64,000 nucleotides of DNA from Parapusillimonas granuli (lineage in GTDB: Bacteria; Pseudomonadota; Gammaproteobacteria; Burkholderiales; Burkholderiaceae_B): the NCBI RefSeq assembly GCF_013416525.1, contig NZ_JACCEM010000003.1, positions 310,001 to 374,000 of the forward strand. The letters run 5' to 3'. The notes below the pieces were generated by a model, which searched no databases, was not told the origin of the DNA, and was given only the letters and a program-made list of their open reading frames with translations. A program made the translations under genes and the position numbers. Position 1 is the stretch's first letter. The number at the start of each line of letters is the position of its first letter. Below are positions 34,540 through 42,485 of this stretch, in pieces.

Positions 34540-35321
34540 GTGCCGCTCCAGCGGGGCGCGCGCTTTTCCGCAAAGGCGCGCGGGCCCTCGATCGCGTCCT
34601 GGCTATGGTAGACGCGTTCATGGATGCGCTTGGCGGCTTCGAAGCCTTCCTTGCAGCCCAGGTCCATGGCGGCGCCGATGCTCTGCTTGGCGGCCCAGAC
34701 CGTCAGCGGGGCGTTGTCGCGTATGCTTTTGGCGAGCTTGCGGGCCCGGTCGCGCACCGCCGCGGGCGTGGCTTCGACGTGGTTGATGAAGCCGAGTTCG
34801 CGGAAGCGTTCGATGGGCTGCAGTTCGGCGGACATCATGAGCTCCATCAGGAAAGGCTGGGGCAGCATCCACAGCATGGGCACGGCCCAGGGGGCGCCCC
34901 GGCCCACCCTGGCCTCGGAGATGCCGCCCAGGGTGCCCGCCAGCCCGATGCGCAGGTCGCAATTGGCCGCCAACACCATGCCGCCCGCCGTGAAATGCCC
35001 GGTCATGGCCGCGATGATGGGCTTTTCCACGGCGCGCATGCGCTGATGGAAGGGGTCGCGGAAGAGATCGAGAATGTCCATGTTGGATTCGGCCTGGACC
35101 CGGGACGCTTCTTTCAAGTCCATGCCCGCGCAGAACGTGCCGCAGTCCGAAGACGTGAGAATGGCCACCCGGATGGCGGGGTCGGCGTCGACTCGTTCCC
35201 AGAGGTCGAGCAGGCGATTGCCGACTTCGATCGAGAGCGCGTTGCGCTGCGCCGGGCGGTTGATGGTGATGGTGGCGATGCCGTCGTCGACATCGAAAAG
35301 TACCGCATCGGTCTGGCCCAT
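34536..35321 (-). CDS. Enoyl-CoA hydratase/isomerase family protein
   Basis: 261 residues, crotonase fold. Motifs: NRPAQRNALSIEVGNRLLDL, SDCGTFCAGMDLKEASR (first oxyanion loop) and FTAGGMVLAANCDLRIG (second). The first crotonase Glu is replaced by Val (GGMVLA) while the second is kept (ISEARVG). A single acidic residue is common in isomerases and dehalogenase-like members, so hydratase activity should not be assumed. It lies third in the minus-strand operon, 39 bp after the MaoC-like gene, and overlaps the next crotonase gene. Confidence 0.9.
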   Translation of the reverse strand: MGQTDAVLFDVDDGIATITINRPAQRNALSIEVGNRLLDLWERVDADPAIRVAILTSSDCGTFCAGMDLKEASRVQAESNMDILDLFRDPFHQRMRAVEKPIIAAMTGHFTAGGMVLAANCDLRIGLAGTLGGISEARVGRGAPWAVPMLWMLPQPFLMELMMSAELQPIERFRELGFINHVEATPAAVRDRARKLAKSIRDNAPLTVWAAKQSIGAAMDLGCKEGFEAAKRIHERVYHSQDAIEGPRAFAEKRAPRWSGT

Positions 35322-35360
35322 GGGTTGTGCTCCAGTTGGCGTCTGTTCTTCCGGGTGGCC

Positions 35361-35858
35361 TTATGGCTGCGGGCGGCTCTTGACCATGCGCAGCGGGTTG
35401 TAGCTTGCCACGACTTCGCCGCGCTGATTGACGACCCGATTGGCGGTGCGCATCAGGCCCCGGCCCGGCTTGCTGGTTGCGCGCGCTTCCACCACTTCGC
35501 ATTCCACATGGATGGTGTCGCCCGCCGTGGTGGGCCGATGGATCTTGAGGTCGGCCTCGAGGAACGCCATGCCGGTGCGCTGCATCGTGCTTTGCATCAA
35601 CAGCCCTTCCGCGATGCAAAACACCAGCGAGCCCGGAACCGGGCGCGAACCGATGACCGAGACCTCGGAAATGTATTCCACGTTGGTGAACATTTCCTCG
35701 ACCATGCCCGTGGCGCCCACGAACAGGGTGATGTCGGCTTCCGTGATGGTGCGCCCCAGCGTGCGGAAGCGATAGCCGACTTCGACGTCGTCCCAGTAGA
35801 GGCCGATGCCGTAGACGTCCAGGCCGTTCTTGTCTTTGGTGATGGGCTGATGTTTCAT
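35361..35858 (-). CDS. MaoC-like hotdog-fold protein lacking the canonical hydratase residues
   Basis: 165 residues with a recognisable MaoC-like fold: YWDDVEVGYRFRTLGRTITE at the N-terminus and RPVPGSLVFCIAEGL further on. The hydratase-2 motif GDxNPxH is replaced by GMVEEMF (residues 51-57), so both the catalytic Asp (Met52) and His (Phe57) are missing. It may be a non-catalytic partner or use different chemistry. It lies 22 bp after the CoA-transferase gene in the same operon. A second MaoC-like gene heads the divergent operon (37380-37835); the two could form a heteromer (inference). Confidence 0.85.
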   Translation of the reverse strand: MKHQPITKDKNGLDVYGIGLYWDDVEVGYRFRTLGRTITEADITLFVGATGMVEEMFTNVEYISEVSVIGSRPVPGSLVFCIAEGLLMQSTMQRTGMAFLEADLKIHRPTTAGDTIHVECEVVEARATSKPGRGLMRTANRVVNQRGEVVASYNPLRMVKSRPQP

Positions 35859-35880
35859 GATCGATGGCTCTTTCTGATGG

Positions 35881-37101
35881 TCAAACGATGCCGGCTTGCT
35901 GGAGTTTGGCGAACTCGTCGTCGCTCAAGCCGAGGCCCGACAGGACCTGATGCGTATGCTGCCCCAGCACGGGCGGCGCCTCGGTCAGGTTCAGCGGCGT
36001 TTCGGAGAAACGTATCGGGTTGTTGATGCCCGGGACCCGGCCATACAGGGGGTGGTCCAGGTCCAGGCGCATGCCGCGTTCAATCACCTGCGGGTCGTTG
36101 AACACCCGGTCTATCGTGTTGATGGGCCCGCAAGGCACCTGGGCCTCTTCCAGCAGCTTCACCCATTCTTCCACGCCGCGGGTGCGCGTGATGGCTTCCA
36201 GGCGCTGGTTCATTGCCGCGCGGTTGGCGACCCGGTCGCGGATGGTCCTGAACCGGGGATCCTCGGCGAAATCCGGCTGCCCGATCGCGTTGCAGAAGCG
36301 CTGGAACTGCGTGTCGTTGCCGATGGTAAGGATGATGTGGCCGTCCCGGGCGGGGTACACCTGATAGGGCGCGATGTTGGGGTGGCCGGTGCCCATGCGG
36401 ACCGGCGCCACCCCGCTGGTGAGGTAATTCATTCCCTGGTTGACCAGCGAGCCGACCATGCAGTCGAGCAGGCTGATGTCGATGTGCTGGCCGCCGCCGC
36501 CTTGATCGCGATGGCGCAGCGCCGCCAGGATGGCCACGGTTGCGTACATGCCGGTCAGGATGTCGGCCACGGCCACGCCCACCCGCTGGGGACCGCCGCC
36601 CGGAAGGCCGTCGCGTTCGCCGGTGACGCTCATGAGGCCGCCCATGCCCTGGATCAGGAAATCATAGCCCGCCCGGTCCTTGTACGGCCCCGTTTGCCCG
36701 AAACCGGTGACCGAGCAATACACCAGCCCGGGATTGAGCTCGCGCAAGGATGCGTAGTCGAGACCATATTTCTTGAGTGCGCCGACCTTGTAGTTTTCGA
36801 CCAGCACGTCGGCATCGGCCGCCAGATCGCGCACCAGCGCCTGGCCTTCGGGTTTGCTGAAGTCGATGGTGACGGATTGCTTGCCGCGGTTGCAGCACAT
36901 GAAGTAGGCGGCGTCGCCCGGTTCATTCGTTGCGGCGGTGTGCAGGAACGGCGGGCCCATGTGCCGGGTGTCGTCGCCGCTGCCGGGCCGTTCGACTTTG
37001 ATGACCTCGGCGCCGAGGTCGGCCAGGTTCTGGGTGGCCCACGGCCCGGCAAGAATGCGTGACAAATCGAGAACCCGTATGTTGGACAGCATTTTTGTCA
37101 T
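35881..37101 (-). CDS. CaiB/BaiF family (class III) CoA-transferase
   Basis: 406 residues from ATG 37101 (37092 is an alternative). Family motifs: RILAGPWATQNLADLGAEVI then KVERPGSGDDTR, NRGKQSVTIDFSKPEGQ, and VENYKVGALKKYGLDY. Asp180 in GVAVADILTGMYA is the expected catalytic aspartate. It is the first gene of the minus-strand operon and probably activates the pathway's carboxylic acid by CoA transfer; no acyl-CoA ligase is encoded in either divergent operon, which makes this the likely entry step (inference). Confidence 0.94.
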   Translation of the reverse strand: MTKMLSNIRVLDLSRILAGPWATQNLADLGAEVIKVERPGSGDDTRHMGPPFLHTAATNEPGDAAYFMCCNRGKQSVTIDFSKPEGQALVRDLAADADVLVENYKVGALKKYGLDYASLRELNPGLVYCSVTGFGQTGPYKDRAGYDFLIQGMGGLMSVTGERDGLPGGGPQRVGVAVADILTGMYATVAILAALRHRDQGGGGQHIDISLLDCMVGSLVNQGMNYLTSGVAPVRMGTGHPNIAPYQVYPARDGHIILTIGNDTQFQRFCNAIGQPDFAEDPRFRTIRDRVANRAAMNQRLEAITRTRGVEEWVKLLEEAQVPCGPINTIDRVFNDPQVIERGMRLDLDHPLYGRVPGINNPIRFSETPLNLTEAPPVLGQHTHQVLSGLGLSDDEFAKLQQAGIV

Positions 37102-37136
37102 GGCGGTCAGGCAGGAAAGTGGACGAAAGTAAGCGA

Positions 37137-37165
37137 ACGATATCCGGAATGCCCGGTGCTGTCAA
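37137..37165 (-). promoter_or_regulatory. Promoter of the CoA-transferase operon
   Basis: On the minus strand a perfect -35 TTGACA (37165-37160), a 17-bp spacer and TATCGT (37142-37137, 4 of 6 bases of the -10 consensus) predict a start near 37130 and a leader of about 29 nt. Confidence 0.55.
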
Positions 37166-37199
37166 TTTAAAATGAAATCTAAAGAATATAAATGGAACT

Positions 37200-37307
37200 A
37201 AATTCGTGAAACCGGGAAATTCTTAGTATGCATCATGAATACAAGGAGGAAATGCCTTGGCTGATACGTGAATTTATAATGAAATTGATGTTGACATATT
37301 GAAATTC
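37200..37307. promoter_or_regulatory. AT-rich divergent control region with repeated AAATTC units
   Basis: The gap 37102-37379 is much richer in A and T than its surroundings. AAATTC occurs at 37200-37205, 37217-37222 and 37302-37307, and its complement GAATTT at 37270-37275. AATTT-N6-AAATT (37271-37286) forms a dyad touching the plus-strand -35. These are candidate sites for one of the IclR regulators encoded at the far end of the cluster. An isolated AAGGAGG (37243-37249) stands before a 16-codon frame (37252-37302). Confidence 0.4.
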
Positions 37308-37319
37308 GCTGCTTACCAT
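37291..37319 (+). promoter_or_regulatory. Promoter of the MaoC/ACAD/AtuA/carboxylase operon
   Basis: A perfect -35 TTGACA (37291-37296), a 17-bp spacer and TACCAT (37314-37319, 4 of 6 bases of the -10 consensus) predict a start near 37326. This lies downstream of the TTG at 37299, so it supports the ATG at 37380 as the start of the first gene. Confidence 0.55.
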
Positions 37320-37379
37320 TCCGTCATAGCCGAATCGATCTCGTCCATCGCCGGGCAAGATCCCAACCTGGATATCGCC

Positions 37380-37835
37380 ATGATGAATCTGCCTTACGGT
37401 GAACTCGCCATCGGACAGCGCGCCCGGTCGCGAGGGCGCACGATCACTGAAACAGACGTCGTCAACTTTTGCATGCTGACCGGCAACTGGCTCGAAATCC
37501 ACGCCAATGCGGAATTCAGCGCCAAATCCAGGTACGGGCAAAGAGTCGTCCAGGGCGGCCTGGTCTTCGTCATCAGCAATGCCTTGCTGGGCTTCGATTC
37601 CGAAGTGGTGGAAGCCTTCTACGGCGTCGACAGGCTGCGCTTCCTCAAGCCCACCTTCATCGGCGACACCTTGCATGCGGAAAGCGAAGTGATCGCGTTG
37701 CGCGACAAGGGGGAAGCCCACGGGGTCGCCACGGCGCTGCTGACGGCCGTCAATCAGCGCAAGGAACGGGTGATGAGCTGCGAGTTCAGCCTGCTGCTCC
37801 GCCGCGAGCGCCTGATCGTATCCCCGGACGAATAG
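37380..37835 (+). CDS. MaoC-family hotdog protein (hydratase-like, Asp replaced by Asn)
   Basis: 151 residues from the ATG at 37380 (adjacent ATG 37383); an in-frame TTG at 37299 lies upstream of the predicted transcription start. Single hotdog domain: YGELAIGQRARSRGRTITET, then TGNWLEIHANAEF, then YGQRVVQGGLVFVIS. In the (R)-hydratase motif GDxNPxH the His is kept (His41) but the Asp is Asn36 and NP is LE, so activity may be altered. First gene of the large plus-strand operon; it probably acts on a 2-enoyl-CoA formed by the next gene's acyl-CoA dehydrogenase (inference). Confidence 0.87.
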   Translation: MMNLPYGELAIGQRARSRGRTITETDVVNFCMLTGNWLEIHANAEFSAKSRYGQRVVQGGLVFVISNALLGFDSEVVEAFYGVDRLRFLKPTFIGDTLHAESEVIALRDKGEAHGVATALLTAVNQRKERVMSCEFSLLLRRERLIVSPDE

Positions 37836-37886
37836 CCGTCCCGCCTCGCCCGGGCGGGCAAGAAAATTTCGATACACGGAGCCTTT

Positions 37887-39026
37887 ATGAATTTCTTGAC
37901 GGAAGAACAAGCGCTTTGGCAAGAGACCGTCGCGCGGGTGATGGAGAAAGAAGTAACGCGCGAATACGTGCGCCAGTGCGACACCGATCGCCAGTATCCC
38001 TACGAGGCCTACGAAAAGATCGCCCGCATGGGGTGGCTGCGGCTGCTGATACCCGAAGAGCAGGGCGGCGACGGCGGCACCATCTTCGATTACGCCCTGA
38101 TGTGCGAAGGGCTCGCGCGCTACGGCTTCGATTTCGCCACCGCGTTCATGGTGTCGACCTTCACCGCGATGAACATCGTCAAGTACGGAACGCCCGAGCA
38201 GAGGGAGCAATATCTCGAACCCTTCATGAAAGGCGCGATCCGCTTCTCCATTTCGATATCCGAGCCGTCCGCGGGTTCGGACGCCGCCAATACCAAGACG
38301 CGCGCCGAAACCGACGGCCGGCACTGGACGATACGCGGCCAGAAGCTGTGGTGTTCCGGCGCCGCGGCAAAGAACACCGTCATCGCCATGCTGGTCAGGA
38401 CCGACAAAGACGCCAAGAAGCATCGCGGGCTGAGCGTCCTGCTGGTGCCCAACGACACGCACGGCGTCGATATCCGCAGGCTGCCCACCCTGGCCCGGCG
38501 GGCGACCGGCACCACGGAAATCTTCCTCGACGGCGCCCAGGTGCCGGCCGGCAATATTCTCGGCGCGCCGGGCATGGGCTGGGAAATCATCACGGATCAC
38601 CTCGAGCTCGAGCGCATCGCGGTCGCGGCCGCCTACGTCGGCAACGCCCAGCAAGCCGTCACCGACGCCTTGCGCTACGCCCATGAGCGCATTCAGTTCG
38701 ACAAATCCATTTTCGAATTCCAGGTGCTCCGCCACATGCTGGCCGACATGCAGACCAGCGTCGATGCGGCGCGGCTCCTGGTGTACAGGGCGGCCGACAT
38801 GGCCACGCGCGGCGAACCCTGCAGCCGGGAAGTCAGCATGGCCAAGCTGTTCGCGTCCGAAACGCTGCAGACGGTAACGCGCAACGGCATGCAGATTCTC
38901 GGCGGCCACAGCATGCTGCCGGAGGCCGACATGGAGCGCTACTTCCGCGAAGGCATGCAGTCCACCATCGGCGGCGGAACCTCGCAGATCCAACGGACCA
39001 TCATCGCCAAGTCCCTGCGTCTTTGA
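37887..39026 (+). CDS. Acyl-CoA dehydrogenase family protein
   Basis: 379 residues, full length for the family, with N-terminal helical (MNFLTEEQALWQETVARVME), middle beta (ISEPSAGSDAANTKTRAE, GQKLWCSGAA) and C-terminal helical domains. The C-terminal segment where medium-chain enzymes keep the catalytic Glu reads TIGGGTSQIQRT, with Gly in the Glu position; some branched-chain enzymes place the base elsewhere, so dehydrogenation is still possible. It would desaturate the acyl-CoA made by the CoA-transferase. It lies 51 bp after the MaoC-like gene. Confidence 0.92.
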   Translation: MNFLTEEQALWQETVARVMEKEVTREYVRQCDTDRQYPYEAYEKIARMGWLRLLIPEEQGGDGGTIFDYALMCEGLARYGFDFATAFMVSTFTAMNIVKYGTPEQREQYLEPFMKGAIRFSISISEPSAGSDAANTKTRAETDGRHWTIRGQKLWCSGAAAKNTVIAMLVRTDKDAKKHRGLSVLLVPNDTHGVDIRRLPTLARRATGTTEIFLDGAQVPAGNILGAPGMGWEIITDHLELERIAVAAAYVGNAQQAVTDALRYAHERIQFDKSIFEFQVLRHMLADMQTSVDAARLLVYRAADMATRGEPCSREVSMAKLFASETLQTVTRNGMQILGGHSMLPEADMERYFREGMQSTIGGGTSQIQRTIIAKSLRL

Positions 39027-39062
39027 GCGCCCATTCACATAACGCCACGCCCAGGAGGCCCC

Positions 39063-40469
39063 ATGACCACTACGCCCTCGCCCATCCCCGAAAGCGACCT
39101 CACCGCAAGCCTCGCGGACCAGATCGCCGAGCTCGTCAACCGGGGCCTGTCCGGCCCGGACACCGAGCAAGTCCGCAGGCTCATGCTGGATTCGCTCGGC
39201 GTGGCGCTGCGCGGGGCCGCGCTGCCCTGGGCGCGCGACATCGCCGACTGGTCCCGGCGGTTCTTCGGCACCGGCGCCGCCCCTGTGATCAGGACCGGCG
39301 CCTCGGCGGCCGCGTCGGTCGCCGCGCTGGTGCACGGCACGGCGGCGCACGGCTACGAGCTCGACGACACGCACGACGAAACGATGAGCCATCCCGCCTG
39401 CACCGTGCTGCCCGCGGCGCTCGCGGTCGGGGCGGAAACGGGCGCATCGCAGCGCCTGCTGTTCGTCGCCATCGCCGCGGGTTATGAAGCCATGGCGCGC
39501 GCCGGCCTGATGGCGCACGGGCTGCGCGTGATCGAAGGCGGATTTCATCCCACGCCGGTATTCGGGTCGTTCGGCGCCGCCGCCGCTTGCGTGGTGCTGC
39601 TCCATGGCGAAGGCAAGCCGATAGACACCGGCAAGCTGATCACCGCCTGGGGCCATGCCTTGTCCCAGACGAGCGGAACCATGCAGTTTTCCGTGGACCC
39701 GGCCGGCGGCGCCGTCAAGCGGCTGCACGCCGGCTATGCCGCGCGCAACGGCGTGATGGCCGCCGAATTGGCCATGGAGTCCGGGATCGGCACGCCGCGG
39801 CGCTCGCTCGACGGCCGCTACGGCCTGGCCAGGATGTTCGGCGGCGAAGTCCACGCGCCGCCGCCGCGGCGGGCGCAGGAGCCGCTGCAGATCCACCGCA
39901 TCAGTCTCAAGCCTTATTCCTGCTGCCGGATCTTCCATTCCACCATCGACGCCCTGGGCGAGGTCACCGAGGCATACAGCACGCCGGTCGAGCGCATCCG
40001 CCGCATCGTCGTGCGGGGCCCGCGGTTGATCGAAGACCAGCACATGATGCGCCGGCCGCGTTCCGTCATGGCGGCCCAGTACAGCTGCCCTTATCTGGTC
40101 GGCGCGTCGCTGGCTTACGGCCCTTCCCGCTACGATGCCTACAGCGACGCGCATCTCGACGATCCGCGCATCCTTGAAATCGCCGATCTGGTGCATTTCG
40201 AGTATGACGCCGAGCTGGAGGCGATGTATCCGAAGCAGTTCCCGACGGCCGTCACCATCGCTTTCACCGACGGCTCCATCAAGACCTCATTGGTGCAAGA
40301 CAGCTTCGGCACGCCGGCCAAGCCCATGACGGCCGACCAGATCGCCCAAAAGGCGCGCAGCCTGCTCAGGGAGATCGACTCGGAAGTCGACGTGGAGGCC
40401 TGCCGGGAACGGATCTGGGATGACGGTACGGACGCTCGCACTCTCGCAAGCATCATGGCGGGAAGATGA
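39063..40469 (+). CDS. MmgE/PrpD family protein
   Basis: 468 residues. N-terminal all-helical PrpD domain with HGTAAHGYELDDTHDETMSH, the conserved DDTH region, and a C-terminal alpha/beta domain (LKPYSCCRIFHSTIDAL). Members include 2-methylcitrate dehydratase, cis-aconitate decarboxylase and many unassigned dehydratases of catabolic clusters. Two other members occur in this window (58174-59544 and 63748 onwards). CAGGAGG at 39051-39057 precedes the ATG. The reaction here is unknown; a dehydratase or isomerase acting on a di- or tricarboxylate is a guess from the family. Confidence 0.92.
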   Translation: MTTTPSPIPESDLTASLADQIAELVNRGLSGPDTEQVRRLMLDSLGVALRGAALPWARDIADWSRRFFGTGAAPVIRTGASAAASVAALVHGTAAHGYELDDTHDETMSHPACTVLPAALAVGAETGASQRLLFVAIAAGYEAMARAGLMAHGLRVIEGGFHPTPVFGSFGAAAACVVLLHGEGKPIDTGKLITAWGHALSQTSGTMQFSVDPAGGAVKRLHAGYAARNGVMAAELAMESGIGTPRRSLDGRYGLARMFGGEVHAPPPRRAQEPLQIHRISLKPYSCCRIFHSTIDALGEVTEAYSTPVERIRRIVVRGPRLIEDQHMMRRPRSVMAAQYSCPYLVGASLAYGPSRYDAYSDAHLDDPRILEIADLVHFEYDAELEAMYPKQFPTAVTIAFTDGSIKTSLVQDSFGTPAKPMTADQIAQKARSLLREIDSEVDVEACRERIWDDGTDARTLASIMAGR

Positions 40470-40536
40470 CGCCGCGCCGATGCAGCGCGCAGCAACCACA
40501 CCATCGTATGACGATAACTCGAAGGAGACACCTGAC

Positions 40537-41526
40537 ATGAACACGAACCGCAGAAACTTCCTGGCCACCGGCGCAGCGCTGCTGGGCACCACCCTGCTCG
40601 GCGCCCACGCCGGCGCGCGGGCGGCCGCCGGGGGCTATCCCACCAAGCCCATCACCATCGTCGTGCCTTTCGGCGCGGGAACCACCACCGACCAGGTCGC
40701 ACGCTTCCTCAGCCCCTACCTGTCCGCCGATCTCAAGCAGCCGGTGGTCATCGACAACAAGGCCGGCGCCAGCGGCACGATCGGCATGCAGTTCGCGGCC
40801 AGGCAGCCTGCCGACGGCTACACATTCGTGCTTGGCACCAACACCACGCATGCCGCCAACGTCAGCCTGTTCAAGCAGCTTCCCTACGATCCGGTCAAGG
40901 ACTTCACGCCGATCAGCAACCTGATCATCGGCGGCGTCGTGCTGGTGGTAAGAGCGGACCACCCTGCGAAAAACGTCCAGGAACTGGTCGCCATGATGAA
41001 GAAGAACCCGGGGCGCATGACTTTCGGCGCCGGCAATTCGTCGTCCCGCGCGGGCGGCGAAGTCATGCGCGAACTCGCCGGCGTCGATATCCTGCACGTT
41101 CCGTACAAGACCCTGCCCGTCGCGCTCACCGACCTCATCGGAGGCCAGATCGACATGGTGTTCGGCGACGCCCCGGCCGTCATGCCCCTGGTGGAAAGCG
41201 GCAAGCTGAAAGCGCTGGGCGTGTCCACGAGCAAGCGCATCGCCAAGTACGCCGACATTCCCACCATAGCCGAACAAGGGGTGGCCGGCTACGAGGTAAC
41301 GGGCTGGATCGCCGCTTTCGGCCTGCAGGGCACGCCGCCGGAAATCATCAACCGCCTCAACGGGATCATCGTCCGGGCCATGAAGTCCGACGAAGCGGAA
41401 AAGCAATTCGGTTCGCAAGGCTGGACGCCGGTTCCGGGTTCGCCGGAAGAGCTCGCGAAATTCCAGCTCGTCGAAATCGATCGCTGGGCCCGGCTGGTCA
41501 AGGCGGCGGGCATCCAGCCGACCTGA
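40537..41526 (+). CDS. Bug-family solute receptor (TctC-like), Tat-type signal
   Basis: 329 residues from the ATG at 40537 (GAAGGAGA upstream, 40520-40527); the longer open frame before it is not family-like. The N-terminus MNTNRRNFLATGAALLGTTL has a twin-arginine export motif, probable cleavage after ARAAA. The mature part has the Bug pattern YPTKPITIVVPFGAGTTTD, VIDNKAGASGTIG and FTPISNLI. Bug receptors bind small carboxylates, often through two bridging waters, and normally work with TctAB membrane proteins, which are not encoded here. It may deliver or sense the pathway substrate. Confidence 0.93.
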   Translation: MNTNRRNFLATGAALLGTTLLGAHAGARAAAGGYPTKPITIVVPFGAGTTTDQVARFLSPYLSADLKQPVVIDNKAGASGTIGMQFAARQPADGYTFVLGTNTTHAANVSLFKQLPYDPVKDFTPISNLIIGGVVLVVRADHPAKNVQELVAMMKKNPGRMTFGAGNSSSRAGGEVMRELAGVDILHVPYKTLPVALTDLIGGQIDMVFGDAPAVMPLVESGKLKALGVSTSKRIAKYADIPTIAEQGVAGYEVTGWIAAFGLQGTPPEIINRLNGIIVRAMKSDEAEKQFGSQGWTPVPGSPEELAKFQLVEIDRWARLVKAAGIQPT

Positions 41527-41567
41527 GCCCCTGCTTTTTCAACGTCAACGATTCCTGGGAGACGAAG

Positions 41568-42485
41568 GTGGTCGAAGAACTTGGCGATGCCGCGCCGCAT
41601 CCGATGCCGGGCTGGGCCCGGGCGGCCCTGGAAATGCCCAGCAGGTCCAGGCGGATCGATGCCGACGGCTGCCGCGTTCATTACCTGAGCTGGGGCGATC
41701 CCGGGCGGCCGCCCGTGATCCTGGTGCACGGCAATGCCGCCCATGCCGAGTGGTGGCGCTTCATTGCGCCGCTGCTGGCAACGCAATACCACGTGCTGGC
41801 CATCGACCTGGGCGGCATGGGCGACAGCAGCCATTGCGGCCGCTACGAGCGCGAGCGCTATGCCGGGCAAGTCATGGCGGTGGCGGACGCCGCCGCGCCG
41901 GGCCGGCCGCCGTTCATCGTGGGCCACAGCATGGGCGGCTTCGTCGCCATCATGGCCGGCGCGGCGCACGGCGGCCGGCTGGCCGGCATCATCGTGATCG
42001 ACTCGCCCATCGAATCGCCCGACAGGCGGATTCCCGCCCATGCCGTGCAAGTGCAGGCGCGGGCCGACGTCTACGCCGATCGGGCCGAGGCATTGCGGCG
42101 CTTTCGCCTCGTGCCTCAGCAAGAAGTCGAATGCGCTTTCTACCTCGACCACATCGCCCGCCATTCCATCGTCGAGGCGGCGGGCGGATGGCGGTGGAAA
42201 TTCGACCCGGCGGCCGTCGGCCACCCGCGGCCCACGGCGTTCACCGACGCGCTGCTCGGCATGCGCTGCAAGGCCGCCTTGTTCATCGGGGAACATAGCG
42301 CCCGTGTCGACCAAGAAGCGCGCGCCTACATGCGCCGCACTTTCGGCGGGCGCATGCCCATCGTGGAACTGGCCAACTGCCGCCACCACGTCATGCTGGA
42401 CGAGCCCCTGGCCCTGGTCGCAGCCCTTCGCACCCAGCTGTCCAACTGGGCGCTCGAACACACCGATTCGGGGAACGGCCCATGA
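41568..42485 (+). CDS. Alpha/beta-fold hydrolase, GTG start
   Basis: 305 residues starting at the GTG at 41568 behind TGGGAG. Oxyanion-side motif LVHGNAAHAEWW, nucleophile elbow VGHSMGGF with Ser121, a late Asp in the GEHSARVDQEA segment and the probable catalytic His in NCRHHVMLDEP. The fold covers C-C hydrolases, esterases and thioesterases. Within an acyl-CoA cluster without thiolase or lyase it may perform the chain-splitting or CoA-releasing step (inference). Its stop overlaps the next ATG by 4 bp (ATGA). Confidence 0.88.
   Translation: MVEELGDAAPHPMPGWARAALEMPSRSRRIDADGCRVHYLSWGDPGRPPVILVHGNAAHAEWWRFIAPLLATQYHVLAIDLGGMGDSSHCGRYERERYAGQVMAVADAAAPGRPPFIVGHSMGGFVAIMAGAAHGGRLAGIIVIDSPIESPDRRIPAHAVQVQARADVYADRAEALRRFRLVPQQEVECAFYLDHIARHSIVEAAGGWRWKFDPAAVGHPRPTAFTDALLGMRCKAALFIGEHSARVDQEARAYMRRTFGGRMPIVELANCRHHVMLDEPLALVAALRTQLSNWALEHTDSGNGP

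Noticed and set aside
37299-37379. TTG at 37299 as the MaoC start.
   Set aside because: It overlaps the predicted promoter (TTGACA at 37291, TACCAT at 37314) and adds residues unlike the family N-terminus.
37233-40196. A 987-codon open frame antisense to the MaoC/ACAD/PrpD genes.
   Set aside because: Low-complexity composition, no RBS, and fully covered by recognised genes on the plus strand.
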